Positions 9,473 through 17,303 of a stretch of 64,000 nucleotides of DNA are shown here, piece after piece. Position 1 is the first letter of the stretch. Every line of letters starts with the position of its first letter. Made by a program: the position numbers and the translations under genes. The notes under the pieces are model-generated. The model ran no database searches and was not told where the DNA came from. It saw only the letters and a list, made by a program, of their open reading frames with translations. The DNA comes from CAINVV01 sp963663675 (GTDB lineage Bacteria > Bacteroidota > Bacteroidia > Bacteroidales > Prolixibacteraceae). The stretch is taken from NCBI GenBank assembly GCA_963663675.1, contig OY760498.1, positions 1,984,001-2,048,000 on the forward strand. Direction: 5' to 3'.

Positions 9473-12070
9473 TTAATACACAACAGAGATTCGGCTGGAT
9501 TTTCCATCTTTTACAAAACTCTTCAGTTTAACGGGCCCGTTGACCTTAACAGGATTGGTATATAGCTGGCTGCCCAAAGTTGGTTCTGAACCATCAGTTG
9601 TATAACGGATTTCGAGGCCCGGGAACTGAACATTGGCATACAATATGCCTTCTTTTACAATAGCACCCGGGAGTGGAACACGATAGTTGTACCCGCCATT
9701 CATCAAACTCAGGCGTTGCAATTCCTTGTTTGCAAGGGAATTGGCCAGCCGGTTCCAGTCACTTGTTAACTGCTTTTCCCTTGCAGGCTTATTTTCAATG
9801 GTTTCCCATTTTCTCTCAGGCGACCAGGCAGTTTCCGAAAATGAGATCAGCCTCGGCAAATAGTAGTATTCCAGCATCTCTGGTCCTTTGATGGTCTCAC
9901 TCCATATCTGGGCCTGCACTCCCAGTATATTTTGTTTTGCTTCAGCTTTTAACCTGACCTTGTTGACATATTCCTTGTCCGTATCGATTATTCTTCCCAT
10001 GGAAGTTTTAGTAGTAGTTTTAAATAAGTCGAAAGGGGCAAACGCATAAGGTGCTTTGGTATCAAGAAAACCCGCCCAGTAATTTCCCGGTTCTTCCGGG
10101 TCTTTGTCATACGGAAAATCCAGGTAGAAATTGGAGACATCGCACAGTACCACCTTGTACCCGGCGTTGGCCAGTTTGTATCCCAGGTCTTCTGCGCCTT
10201 CCAGGTTATTCCAGAGGTAGGGGAGAAGTCCCTTGCCAACAAATTCCATGTTTGGAGTGGGCCTGCCTAGTGAATCAGACAGCAGCGCTGCCTCTTCCCA
10301 GCCACCGATATCCTTGACTCCATTGTTTTTCAGTATTACTGAGATTCTCCTGAAACAATATGCCTGCAAACTTTTTTCATCAGGTCTGATTTCAGGATGT
10401 TGAGCCAACAGCTTTTTAACCATCGGGGAACCGTTCCAGGCTCCGATGGCCACCTCATCCCCGCCGGTATGGAATATTTCCATTGGTACGCCGGCTCTTT
10501 CATACAACTGCTTTATTCCTTTAACCGCGGTGTCATAAAAGTGAAATACAGATTCGCGGCCCACGCATACTACATTGTCGTGGTACCCCTGGGCAGAAAT
10601 ATACCTGGAAGTATCGTCGGGATCAATAAGCCTGAATTCATTGGCTTCAGCCTCTTTTCCCTCTTTCATCAACTTTTGGTACCTGTATTCCATCGATTTG
10701 ATCGCTGAACGCACATGTGCCGGGTAATTGATAACCGGAATTACCGTAATGTGCCTTTCCCTGGCATATTTTAGCATCTCAACAAACTCATCCATTGTGA
10801 AATAACCGCTTCCATAACCCTCCTTCTCATTGGCGTATGGCCCGCTTCCGTAGGAGGGATGGAGACTGGGATCGCTTATTTTTCCATGTTTCCTGCGGCT
10901 TCCAATCTCTGTGAGTTCGGGCAATCCGGGTATTTCAACCCTCCAGCCCTCATCTTCCATGAAATAGAAAAGAAAATGGTTGAGTTTGTAAAAAGCCATA
11001 ATATCCAGCATTTTGAGTATGGTTTCCCTGGATTGGAAATTGCGTGACATGTCGAAATGAAGGCCCCGGTATGGAAATCTTGGACCATCAGTTATCTTCA
11101 GAGATACGGCATTTATGAGTTTATCATGTGTTTTATATTGTTCAACAGGAAGCGAGGCCAAAAAACTTTGAATGCCGTAGAATACTCCCGCTGCATCATA
11201 TCCCCTGACTGAAACTCCTTTTTTGGAATCCGAAGTCAAATCGTAGGACTCCGTTTTATTCAGGTTACTGCTTCCGGATTGAAGGTTAAAAGCCGGAAAT
11301 TTACCCGGGTTTCCTTTAATCAGTTGAAAATAAGTTCCTGTAAGATCTTTCAGTTTTTTACCAAGATATCCTGCTTCCATCTCCAGTCCTTCGCCATAAA
11401 AGACAGGCCAGGTATTATCAATACTAAATTTATCATGGCCCGCTTTGATGGAAATCGGAGTTGGCACGATGCATTGTTGTTGATTATCAGGAAGTAAACT
11501 CAAGGAAAGATTGTCGTTGTAACGACTTTCCGCTGTCGGGACAATTGTTTCATCATTCTCAGTACGTTTCAGTTGTTCAGGCCGGTTAAATGGTGCAATT
11601 GTTTGTTTCCCGACCGGAACGATACCAACTTCTTTGCCTTTCCCGTCATAAAACACGAAATATATTCCCAGGGCGGCATCAGTCTTTTTGATGTTAAAGC
11701 CTGTACCACAATAGGCAACGCGGATGGAATCACCAGGCAAAAGCTTGAAATTTTCTGACGGAACCATTTTAAACCAATCGCCATTGATGTGAATGACCCT
11801 TGCTACCCGCACCGAGTCTTCGATAAGCGGAGTTGGGGGCAATTGCGAGAAAAACATTTCCCATCCTTTGTTCCCAAGCGTCATTTCACTATGGTTACAA
11901 ATGGTGAAGGCAGCAAGAACCTGGTTTTTACCCTGGTACAAATTGGTTATCACTTCCCATTTTACCTCCAGTTGTGATGATTTTGGCAGGGGAGGTTTCT
12001 TCACCTCCAGGCAACCGGAAAAAAGAAAAGAACAGCACATGATCAGTGCATAAGTGGATGATTTTAGCAT
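9473..12070 (-). CDS. Lipoprotein beta-N-acetylhexosaminidase, GH20
   Basis: Removes terminal GlcNAc/GalNAc from glycans by substrate-assisted catalysis. A lipoprotein signal ends in FSGC (Cys20). An N-terminal chitobiase-type carbohydrate-binding domain spans about residues 32-165, then the GH20b domain and the GH20 TIM barrel from about residue 330 (FPYRGLHFDMSRNF). The catalytic Asp-Glu pair is in FHTGGDEV (D538, E539). The tail from about residue 800 matches the chitobiase C-terminal beta-sandwich (IRYTTDGSEPT). Length 865 is normal for four-domain chitobiase-like enzymes. It is divergent from the acetyltransferase-like gene at 12403, which suggests joint use of N-acetylated sugars. Exact substrate is not determinable. 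Confidence 0.95.
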   Translation of the reverse strand: MLKSSTYALIMCCSFLFSGCLEVKKPPLPKSSQLEVKWEVITNLYQGKNQVLAAFTICNHSEMTLGNKGWEMFFSQLPPTPLIEDSVRVARVIHINGDWFKMVPSENFKLLPGDSIRVAYCGTGFNIKKTDAALGIYFVFYDGKGKEVGIVPVGKQTIAPFNRPEQLKRTENDETIVPTAESRYNDNLSLSLLPDNQQQCIVPTPISIKAGHDKFSIDNTWPVFYGEGLEMEAGYLGKKLKDLTGTYFQLIKGNPGKFPAFNLQSGSSNLNKTESYDLTSDSKKGVSVRGYDAAGVFYGIQSFLASLPVEQYKTHDKLINAVSLKITDGPRFPYRGLHFDMSRNFQSRETILKMLDIMAFYKLNHFLFYFMEDEGWRVEIPGLPELTEIGSRRKHGKISDPSLHPSYGSGPYANEKEGYGSGYFTMDEFVEMLKYARERHITVIPVINYPAHVRSAIKSMEYRYQKLMKEGKEAEANEFRLIDPDDTSRYISAQGYHDNVVCVGRESVFHFYDTAVKGIKQLYERAGVPMEIFHTGGDEVAIGAWNGSPMVKKLLAQHPEIRPDEKSLQAYCFRRISVILKNNGVKDIGGWEEAALLSDSLGRPTPNMEFVGKGLLPYLWNNLEGAEDLGYKLANAGYKVVLCDVSNFYLDFPYDKDPEEPGNYWAGFLDTKAPYAFAPFDLFKTTTKTSMGRIIDTDKEYVNKVRLKAEAKQNILGVQAQIWSETIKGPEMLEYYYLPRLISFSETAWSPERKWETIENKPAREKQLTSDWNRLANSLANKELQRLSLMNGGYNYRVPLPGAIVKEGILYANVQFPGLEIRYTTDGSEPTLGSQLYTNPVKVNGPVKLKSFVKDGKSSRISVVY

Positions 12071-12402
12071 TTTAAATTTGTTAAGTAGTTATATATTAAT
12101 AGTTTAAATCTATTTGTCCAATATAGATCAATTTTCAGTCAGCAGGACATATTTTAACTCCGGTTAATTAACTTTATGGCGCATTCATCCTGGTAAAATT
12201 TGTTTTTCATGCTCCATGTTGAATCCCCATGCAGTGACTGTAATATTAATTGAAGATGTAATAACCTGTATCACTATAAGTTTAACCTGATAAAAATAGC
12301 GATTATGTATCATGTATTAATAAAATTTTATCCTGATAAATGTACTTTTAACGTTCCGATCAACCATTAACAACACTTCCAATTTTCTAAAAACTACGAA
12401 CA
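12071..12402. other. Divergent intergenic region
   Basis: These 332 AT-rich bases separate two outward-facing starts, so they should hold both promoters. No exact TAnnTTTG box sits near either start. No hairpin or ORF of note was seen. Confidence 0.4.
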
Positions 12403-13497
12403 ATGACTGAAACAAAAAGATTGATTTCTTTGGATGCCATGCGCGGCTTCACAGTTGCCGCAATGATCCTGGTGAATTTTCCGGGTAGCGAATTATTTTC
12501 CTACCCCCCTCTGAACCATACGAAATGGAACGGTCTCACACCGACAGACCTGATTGCCCCGATTTTCCTGTTTGTGGTCGGGGTCTCCATAGCCTTTGCC
12601 TATACAAAAAGGCTGGGAATGGGATTGCCAAAGGGAGAGATGTACAAAAAAATCATATGGAGATCCGCTAAAATTTACCTGGTAGGTCTATTTCTCAACC
12701 TTATGCCCGATTTTAATTTTGCAGATCTTCGCTACACAGGAACCCTGCCCCGGATTGCATTGGTATTTCTGTTTTGTGCTGTACTTTTTCTTAACACGGA
12801 CTGGAAAAAGCAGGCCTGGATCGGGGTTGGCATACTGGTTGCCTATTGGCTGGCTATGCTTTTCATTCCGACGCCGGGATATGACAGGCCAATGCTTGAG
12901 CCGGGAATAAATCTTGCAGCCTGGGTGGATACAAAATTCCTGCCTGGAACAATGTGGCAGAAAACATGGGACCCTGAAGGTATTCTAAGTACTTTCCCCT
13001 CATTTGTAACAGGCATAACGGGTATGATCGCCGGTAAGTTGTTGCTGAGTAAAATGGAAAAAAAGGACAAGGCTTTGTACCTGTTGGTGGGAGGTTTTCT
13101 GACCGTAATCCTTGGTTATTTATGGAACCTTCATTTCCCAAGCAATGAAAATATCTGGAGCAGTTCTTTTGTCCTGATTACTTCGGGTGTTGCTTCACTC
13201 GTGTTGGGTACTTCCTATTATATGATAGACATTCTGGGGAGGGATAAATTTACCTCTCCCGGGATTATTTTTGGTGCAAATGCTATTACTGTTTATGTGC
13301 TTGCAGATATTTTGGCGCTATTCTTCTATGGGTTAAAAATTGGCGGAGCTTCTGTTAATGAGCATTTTATGACTCTTTTTTCGGATATTGCACCTTCACC
13401 GCAATTTTGGAGCATGATTTATGCCATTCTTTTCGTCATGATCAATTTTATCCCGGCATATATTTTATACAGGAAAAATATCTTTATCAAGCTTTGA
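12403..13497 (+). CDS. Membrane acetyltransferase-like protein (NagX/HGSNAT, DUF5009 type)
   Basis: Polytopic inner-membrane protein related to heparan-alpha-glucosaminide N-acetyltransferase and bacterial NagX. It opens with the family pattern RLISLDAMRGFTVAAMILVN, the conserved His region (PPLNHTKWNGLTPTDLI) and FLFVVGVSIAFAY. About ten hydrophobic helices follow across 364 residues, the usual length. In the animal enzyme an acetyl group is moved across the membrane to glucosamine. In bacteria the gene often travels with GH20 enzymes and aminosugar transporters, as here with the divergent GH20 gene. A role in acylating or moving aminosugars is inference. A hairpin terminator follows. Confidence 0.82.
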   Translation: MTETKRLISLDAMRGFTVAAMILVNFPGSELFSYPPLNHTKWNGLTPTDLIAPIFLFVVGVSIAFAYTKRLGMGLPKGEMYKKIIWRSAKIYLVGLFLNLMPDFNFADLRYTGTLPRIALVFLFCAVLFLNTDWKKQAWIGVGILVAYWLAMLFIPTPGYDRPMLEPGINLAAWVDTKFLPGTMWQKTWDPEGILSTFPSFVTGITGMIAGKLLLSKMEKKDKALYLLVGGFLTVILGYLWNLHFPSNENIWSSSFVLITSGVASLVLGTSYYMIDILGRDKFTSPGIIFGANAITVYVLADILALFFYGLKIGGASVNEHFMTLFSDIAPSPQFWSMIYAILFVMINFIPAYILYRKNIFIKL

Positions 13498-13511
13498 TAC
13501 CAGAAAATTAT

Positions 13512-13560
13512 TGCGGGCTGAAGTGTTTACAACATTCACTTTAGTCCGCATTGGTATTTT
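13512..13560 (+). terminator. Terminator after the NagX-like gene
   Basis: A 14-bp stem (13512-13525 with 13537-13550) that needs two G-U pairs, valid only in the plus-strand RNA, followed by a T-rich stretch. The strand asymmetry points to the plus-strand gene. Confidence 0.65.
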
Positions 13561-13565
13561 ATTTC

Positions 13566-14210
13566 TTACCATAACTGCGAATAATTTCCGAAGATGATTT
13601 TTTTCAATTGCTCTTCTTTAAGGTGCAATCCTTCGGATATAATCCTGTATATCATTTGAATAGAAATGTCAGATGTATCCGTTTCGCAAAAAAGGGAGTC
13701 GGTTGGAATCAGGCTGATGGAGGAATGAATTTTTGAGGCAGGGTTCATGATTGCTTTCCCGACAGAAAAACAGAATCCGGCTTTTACCAGTCGACCGGTA
13801 AGTTCCGGACTACCATTATATCCGTGTAATATTTTGATTACTTGATAATTGGATGTCATATCGATAACTTCTTCCCAGGCTTTCACACAATGGATGATAA
13901 GTGGCTTTTTGTAAGCTATTGCCTTTTGTAAATGAAGTTCAAACATCTCCTGTTGAAGTGGCAATGGCACCCCGCATAAAGTGTCAAGCCCGGTTTCTCC
14001 AAAGGCCAGCATCTGGTTATATTTCACCAGTTGATCTAATTTATTACTTAGAAGTTCAGACGTTAACAGATCTGCATGCCAGGGATGTAGTCCGGCTGAA
14101 AACGGACCTGCCGGAATATCCGATGTTTGGTTCATCAAAAGGTTGTACACGGAGATGACATCATCATCCGGTCTTAAATTGTGTGTATGAAGGTCGATAT
14201 ACGGTTCCAC
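13566..14210 (-). CDS. TatD-family metal-dependent hydrolase
   Basis: TIM-barrel metallohydrolase of the TatD family (DNase/exonuclease-type). Metal-ligand segments are visible in order: IDLHTHNL near residue 5, SAGLHPWHADL near 40, FGETGLDTL near 72, PLIIHCVKAWEEV near 104, KILHGYNGS near 126 and CETDTSD near 180. At 214 residues it is shorter than E. coli TatD (about 260), as is common in Bacteroidetes. It starts one base after the stop of the oxidoreductase upstream, so the two are translationally coupled. Substrate is not determinable. Confidence 0.85.
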   Translation of the reverse strand: MEPYIDLHTHNLRPDDDVISVYNLLMNQTSDIPAGPFSAGLHPWHADLLTSELLSNKLDQLVKYNQMLAFGETGLDTLCGVPLPLQQEMFELHLQKAIAYKKPLIIHCVKAWEEVIDMTSNYQVIKILHGYNGSPELTGRLVKAGFCFSVGKAIMNPASKIHSSISLIPTDSLFCETDTSDISIQMIYRIISEGLHLKEEQLKKIIFGNYSQLW

Positions 14211-14211
14211 A

Positions 14212-15255
14212 TTAAAATTCTACGGTTTTACCCAGCCGGTTGCTTTCGAGACAGGCTTCCAAAACCTTTATTGTCATAAGAGCCTCTTCCGGCTTGACCA
14301 TCAGCGGTTCACCCTCGCGGATGGTATGGTACAGATTTGTATAAAACAGGGCATAATTGCCTGGAATAGTTTCGACTTTTCCTTCGTAATGCAAGCCATT
14401 TACGGAGGTATTGAGTTTGCCCCAATCACCCGAAGGTTCTTTTCCCCAACCTGGCTCGTCAGGTAATCGATTGATTTTCAACATATCTTCCTGTGGATCT
14501 GTCCCCATCTTCAAGAAAGAACCCTCTGTTCCGTGAATGATAAACTGGGGTCCCATTTCACGAACAAGGTAAGAGCATCGCAAAGTTGCCACAAATCCTT
14601 TGTAATGGAGCCGGATATTAAATTGATCTGTTGTCCGTCCGCCGGTACGCAGCACTGAAAGATGAGCAGTCACAGCGTGAGGCTTGCCAAAAAGTACCAG
14701 TGCCTGGTCGACAATATGAGGCCCGAGATTGAAGAGTACGCCGGTACGTTCATCGCCATCCTCCTTCCAGGAACCTTCCTGGATAAAATTCCGGTAACGG
14801 TCATAATGGCACTCATATTCTACGACCCGTCCCAGCATCTTGTTTTCCAGTAACTTTTGAACGGTTAAAAACCCGCCGTCCAGTCTTCTGTTCTGGTACA
14901 CCGTCAGTGTAACCTTTTGTCGTTTGGCAATTTCCATCAGCAACACTGCATCTTCACTTCTTTTGACAAAGGGTTTCTCCACAACCACATGCTTTCCGGC
15001 TTCCATAGCCTGTTTAGCCATCTCAAAATGAAGATAATCAGGAGTATTAACAATAACCAGCTCAACCACGGGATCATGCAAAATCTTTTCAAATTCATTG
15101 ACGATGGTGGCCTGCGGGTAAAATTTTTCAGAAATTCGGAGGTGTCTCTCCAGTATTTTATGAATTTTGAATTGGGGAAGGACCTTCAGGGAAGGACCAT
15201 GAAATACCTGGCCTGACATGCCAAAAGAACAAAGAGCAGTAACAATAGGTTTCAT
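14212..15255 (-). CDS. Gfo/Idh/MocA-family NAD(P)-dependent oxidoreductase
   Basis: Cytoplasmic dehydrogenase acting on sugars or inositols. An N-terminal Rossmann fold carries a variant glycine motif (SFGMSGQVFHGP, residues 11-22) and the family's EKP motif (HVVVEKPFVK) with its catalytic Lys near residue 95. The C-terminal half carries LFNLGPHIVDQAL, holding the usual active-site His. At 347 residues it is full length and closest in pattern to YdgJ/YvaA-like scyllo-inositol dehydrogenase relatives. It lies between corA and tatD on the same strand, 57 bases after corA. The substrate cannot be told. Confidence 0.88.
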   Translation of the reverse strand: MKPIVTALCSFGMSGQVFHGPSLKVLPQFKIHKILERHLRISEKFYPQATIVNEFEKILHDPVVELVIVNTPDYLHFEMAKQAMEAGKHVVVEKPFVKRSEDAVLLMEIAKRQKVTLTVYQNRRLDGGFLTVQKLLENKMLGRVVEYECHYDRYRNFIQEGSWKEDGDERTGVLFNLGPHIVDQALVLFGKPHAVTAHLSVLRTGGRTTDQFNIRLHYKGFVATLRCSYLVREMGPQFIIHGTEGSFLKMGTDPQEDMLKINRLPDEPGWGKEPSGDWGKLNTSVNGLHYEGKVETIPGNYALFYTNLYHTIREGEPLMVKPEEALMTIKVLEACLESNRLGKTVEF

Positions 15256-15293
15256 TTATTCTGTAATTTTAAATGTCTTATTTATTAATCAAT

Positions 15294-15310
15294 CTCATAA
15301 CTCATAACTC
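15294..15310. repeat. Heptanucleotide repeat (CTCATAA), 2.4 copies
   Basis: Two full copies plus CTC, ending two bases before the corA stop codon on the minus strand. The same heptamer, circularly permuted, occurs four times at 52886-52914. Confidence 0.85.
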
Positions 15311-15312
15311 TT

Positions 15313-16407
15313 TCACAGGTATTTCTTTTTCCTGAAATAGATCAGCATCAGTACCGAAGCAATTACGCAGACGATCCAAAACATGGGATAACCCCATTTC
15401 CATTCCAGTTCAGGTAAGAATTTAAAATTCATTCCATACACTCCTGCAAAAAATGTAAGCGGAATAAAGACTGCTGAAAAAATGGTCAGCACTTTCATGA
15501 TCTCGTTTAATTTTAGACTGACGCTTGAAAGGTAAAGATCCATCATGCCGGAGGTCAGATCACGAAGGGTGTCCAGGGATTCAATTATTTGAACAGTATG
15601 GTCGTAAATGTTCCTGTAATAGATTTTTGTTTCAGGATGAAGGTAAACATGGTCAGATCGCTCAATCTCATTGATAAGTTCCCTGACGGGCCAGATTGTC
15701 CTGCTGACATATGCCAGCCTTCTTTTCATCCGGTAAATTGATTCCTGGTTCCCTGAACCGGGTGACAGAACCAATTCACTTTCTATTGTTTCGATAGAAT
15801 TGCCTATATCCTCCAGTATTACAAAGTATTGATCAATTAAAATATCTGCGAGGGCAAAAGCCAGGTAATCGCTTTTCATCTTTCTTACTCTCCCTTTTCC
15901 GCTGAGAATCCGGTTGTACAGGGAATCAAATAATTTCGAATCCGTTTCGTGAAAGGAGAGAACAAAGTTTTTGCCAAGAATAATGCTCACCTGCTCTATG
16001 GTAACATCCCTGTCGTCAGGATTTAAAAGCAGGGCTTTAAAAATCATGAAGAGATATTTTTCCCTCTCTTCTATTCGTGGCCTTTGAGAGGTATTGGAAA
16101 TATCTTCCAGTTCAAGATGATTGATCTGAAATAATTCACCTAGGCTGGTGATTAGCTCAACATCATGCACCCCTGTAACGCGGATCCAGATTATTTTGTC
16201 AGTTTCAAGCAGTGGTTTAAGCTGACTTACCTTCTCTATATTGTATTCGGTGACTTCCGTTTCATTGAATTCCAGCAGATCAATCCTGGTTCTTTCTTCC
16301 CGGGGGATACCTACGTACTGGACTGTTCCGGGAGGTGCATCCTTTCCTGATGCTCTTGGAACAAATTTTTTGACATCTAATTTTTTAAATTTGCTTTTGT
16401 TTTTCAC
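15313..16407 (-). CDS. corA: CorA-type magnesium/cobalt transporter
   Basis: Pentameric inner-membrane Mg2+ channel. A large N-terminal cytoplasmic domain with long helices is followed by two C-terminal transmembrane helices. The diagnostic GMN motif stands at the end of the first helix (FAGVYGMNFKFLPELEWKWG), and the basic tail FRKKKYL ends the protein. Length 364 is typical. The gene is first in a minus-strand run with the oxidoreductase and tatD, but a heptamer repeat fills part of the 57-base gap, so co-transcription is uncertain. Confidence 0.95.
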   Translation of the reverse strand: MKNKSKFKKLDVKKFVPRASGKDAPPGTVQYVGIPREERTRIDLLEFNETEVTEYNIEKVSQLKPLLETDKIIWIRVTGVHDVELITSLGELFQINHLELEDISNTSQRPRIEEREKYLFMIFKALLLNPDDRDVTIEQVSIILGKNFVLSFHETDSKLFDSLYNRILSGKGRVRKMKSDYLAFALADILIDQYFVILEDIGNSIETIESELVLSPGSGNQESIYRMKRRLAYVSRTIWPVRELINEIERSDHVYLHPETKIYYRNIYDHTVQIIESLDTLRDLTSGMMDLYLSSVSLKLNEIMKVLTIFSAVFIPLTFFAGVYGMNFKFLPELEWKWGYPMFWIVCVIASVLMLIYFRKKKYL

Positions 16408-16764
16408 TCGTAAATATCAATAGTAAATTATTGTATTTCAAATCGTTCTAATGGAACTCGCAAATGTTTTTACATCACCGGTAGTTATCCTGGCCATGCT
16501 CGTTTCATGACATTGACAGAAACAATGAAAAGAATACTTCGTATTAAAATTCAGAAAAAAATCATTTGTATACAGGTTAAAATTAACAAATCTTTGTGGG
16601 GTTAAAAATTTCTTTCAACTTTAATGCGTGAAGAAAAACTGACAGGATGTGTTTTGGCCCGATTTATGATGAAGAATATTTATTACAGTTTTAAGTAATT
16701 AAATATCAAATGGATTTATAGTTTGAACAGATCTGATAGAATAATAATTAAATACGATTATAAC
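16408..16764. other. Intergenic region between corA and the thioredoxin gene
   Basis: 357 AT-rich bases between divergent genes. A short open stretch from the ATG at 16450 (about 19 residues, hydrophobic, then TGA) has no support. No riboswitch-like fold upstream of corA could be recognised by eye. Confidence 0.35.
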
Positions 16765-17217
16765 ATGAACAGACTAAAATTTGTGCTCATTTTGTTGCTT
16801 GCAACAGGTTTTTCCAATATTTATGCCGGTAACAAAGAAGAGACAATCGTGCAGAAGCTGACCAAAGCAGATTTTTATGAAAAGATCATGAATCTTGATA
16901 AGAGTCCTGAATCATGGAAATACAGCGGCAATTTACCCTGTATCGTCGATTTTTATGCAGACTGGTGTCCTCCGTGCAGAAAGGCATCTCCAATCCTGGA
17001 AGAACTGGCCCTCTAATACAAAGGCAAGATTGTGGTATACAAAGTAAACACCGATGAGGAGAAGGATCTTGCCCGCGCATTTAAGATTCAGGGTATCCCC
17101 GCATTCCTGTGGGTACCCAAAGATGGCAAACCTACCATGAGCAGCGGTATTGCCAGCAGCACAGAAGAGACGAAGGCGATGTTTGAAAAGATGATTAAGA
17201 CCGTCCTGCTTAAATAG
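16765..17217 (+). pseudogene. Secreted thioredoxin-like protein interrupted by an in-frame TAA
   Basis: Signal peptide (MNRLKFVLILLLATGFSNIYA), then a thioredoxin fold with the redox motif FYADWCPPCRKASPIL. After EELAL the frame meets TAA at 17014-17016 and continues in the same frame with YKGKIVVYKVNTDEEKDLA, the normal beta3 region of thioredoxins, through IQGIPAFLW (cis-Pro) to a TAG at 17215. A single G-to-T change (GAA to TAA, Glu to stop) explains it. The read-through product would be 150 residues, a full-length thioredoxin. As written, the protein stops 83 residues in and lacks the cis-Pro half. A recent nonsense mutation or a base error are the two explanations; a GTG at 17032 could restart only the C-terminal half. 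Confidence 0.85.
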
Positions 17218-17303
17218 ACATGAGATATAAGACATGAGACATGAGAATGGCGCCAATCTCATGTCTTATGTCTTATGTCTCATGTCTTATGTCTTATATC
17301 TTA
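17217..17303. repeat. Inverted array of heptanucleotide repeats between convergent genes
   Basis: Left arm 17217-17246 is built of GACATGA-type heptads (one degenerate). The right arm 17257-17303 is built of TCTCATG/TCTTATG heptads, their reverse complement. The 10-base spacer holds the 8-base palindrome TGGCGCCA (17248-17255). The array starts inside the thioredoxin stop codon and runs into the stop codon of the minus-strand gene at 17301. The folded RNA would be a long hairpin and probably acts as a two-way terminator. Confidence 0.85.

Noticed and set aside
16450..16509. Short hydrophobic frame after corA resembling a membrane-protein start
   Set aside because: Only about 19 codons before a stop and no continuation in another frame that I could follow.
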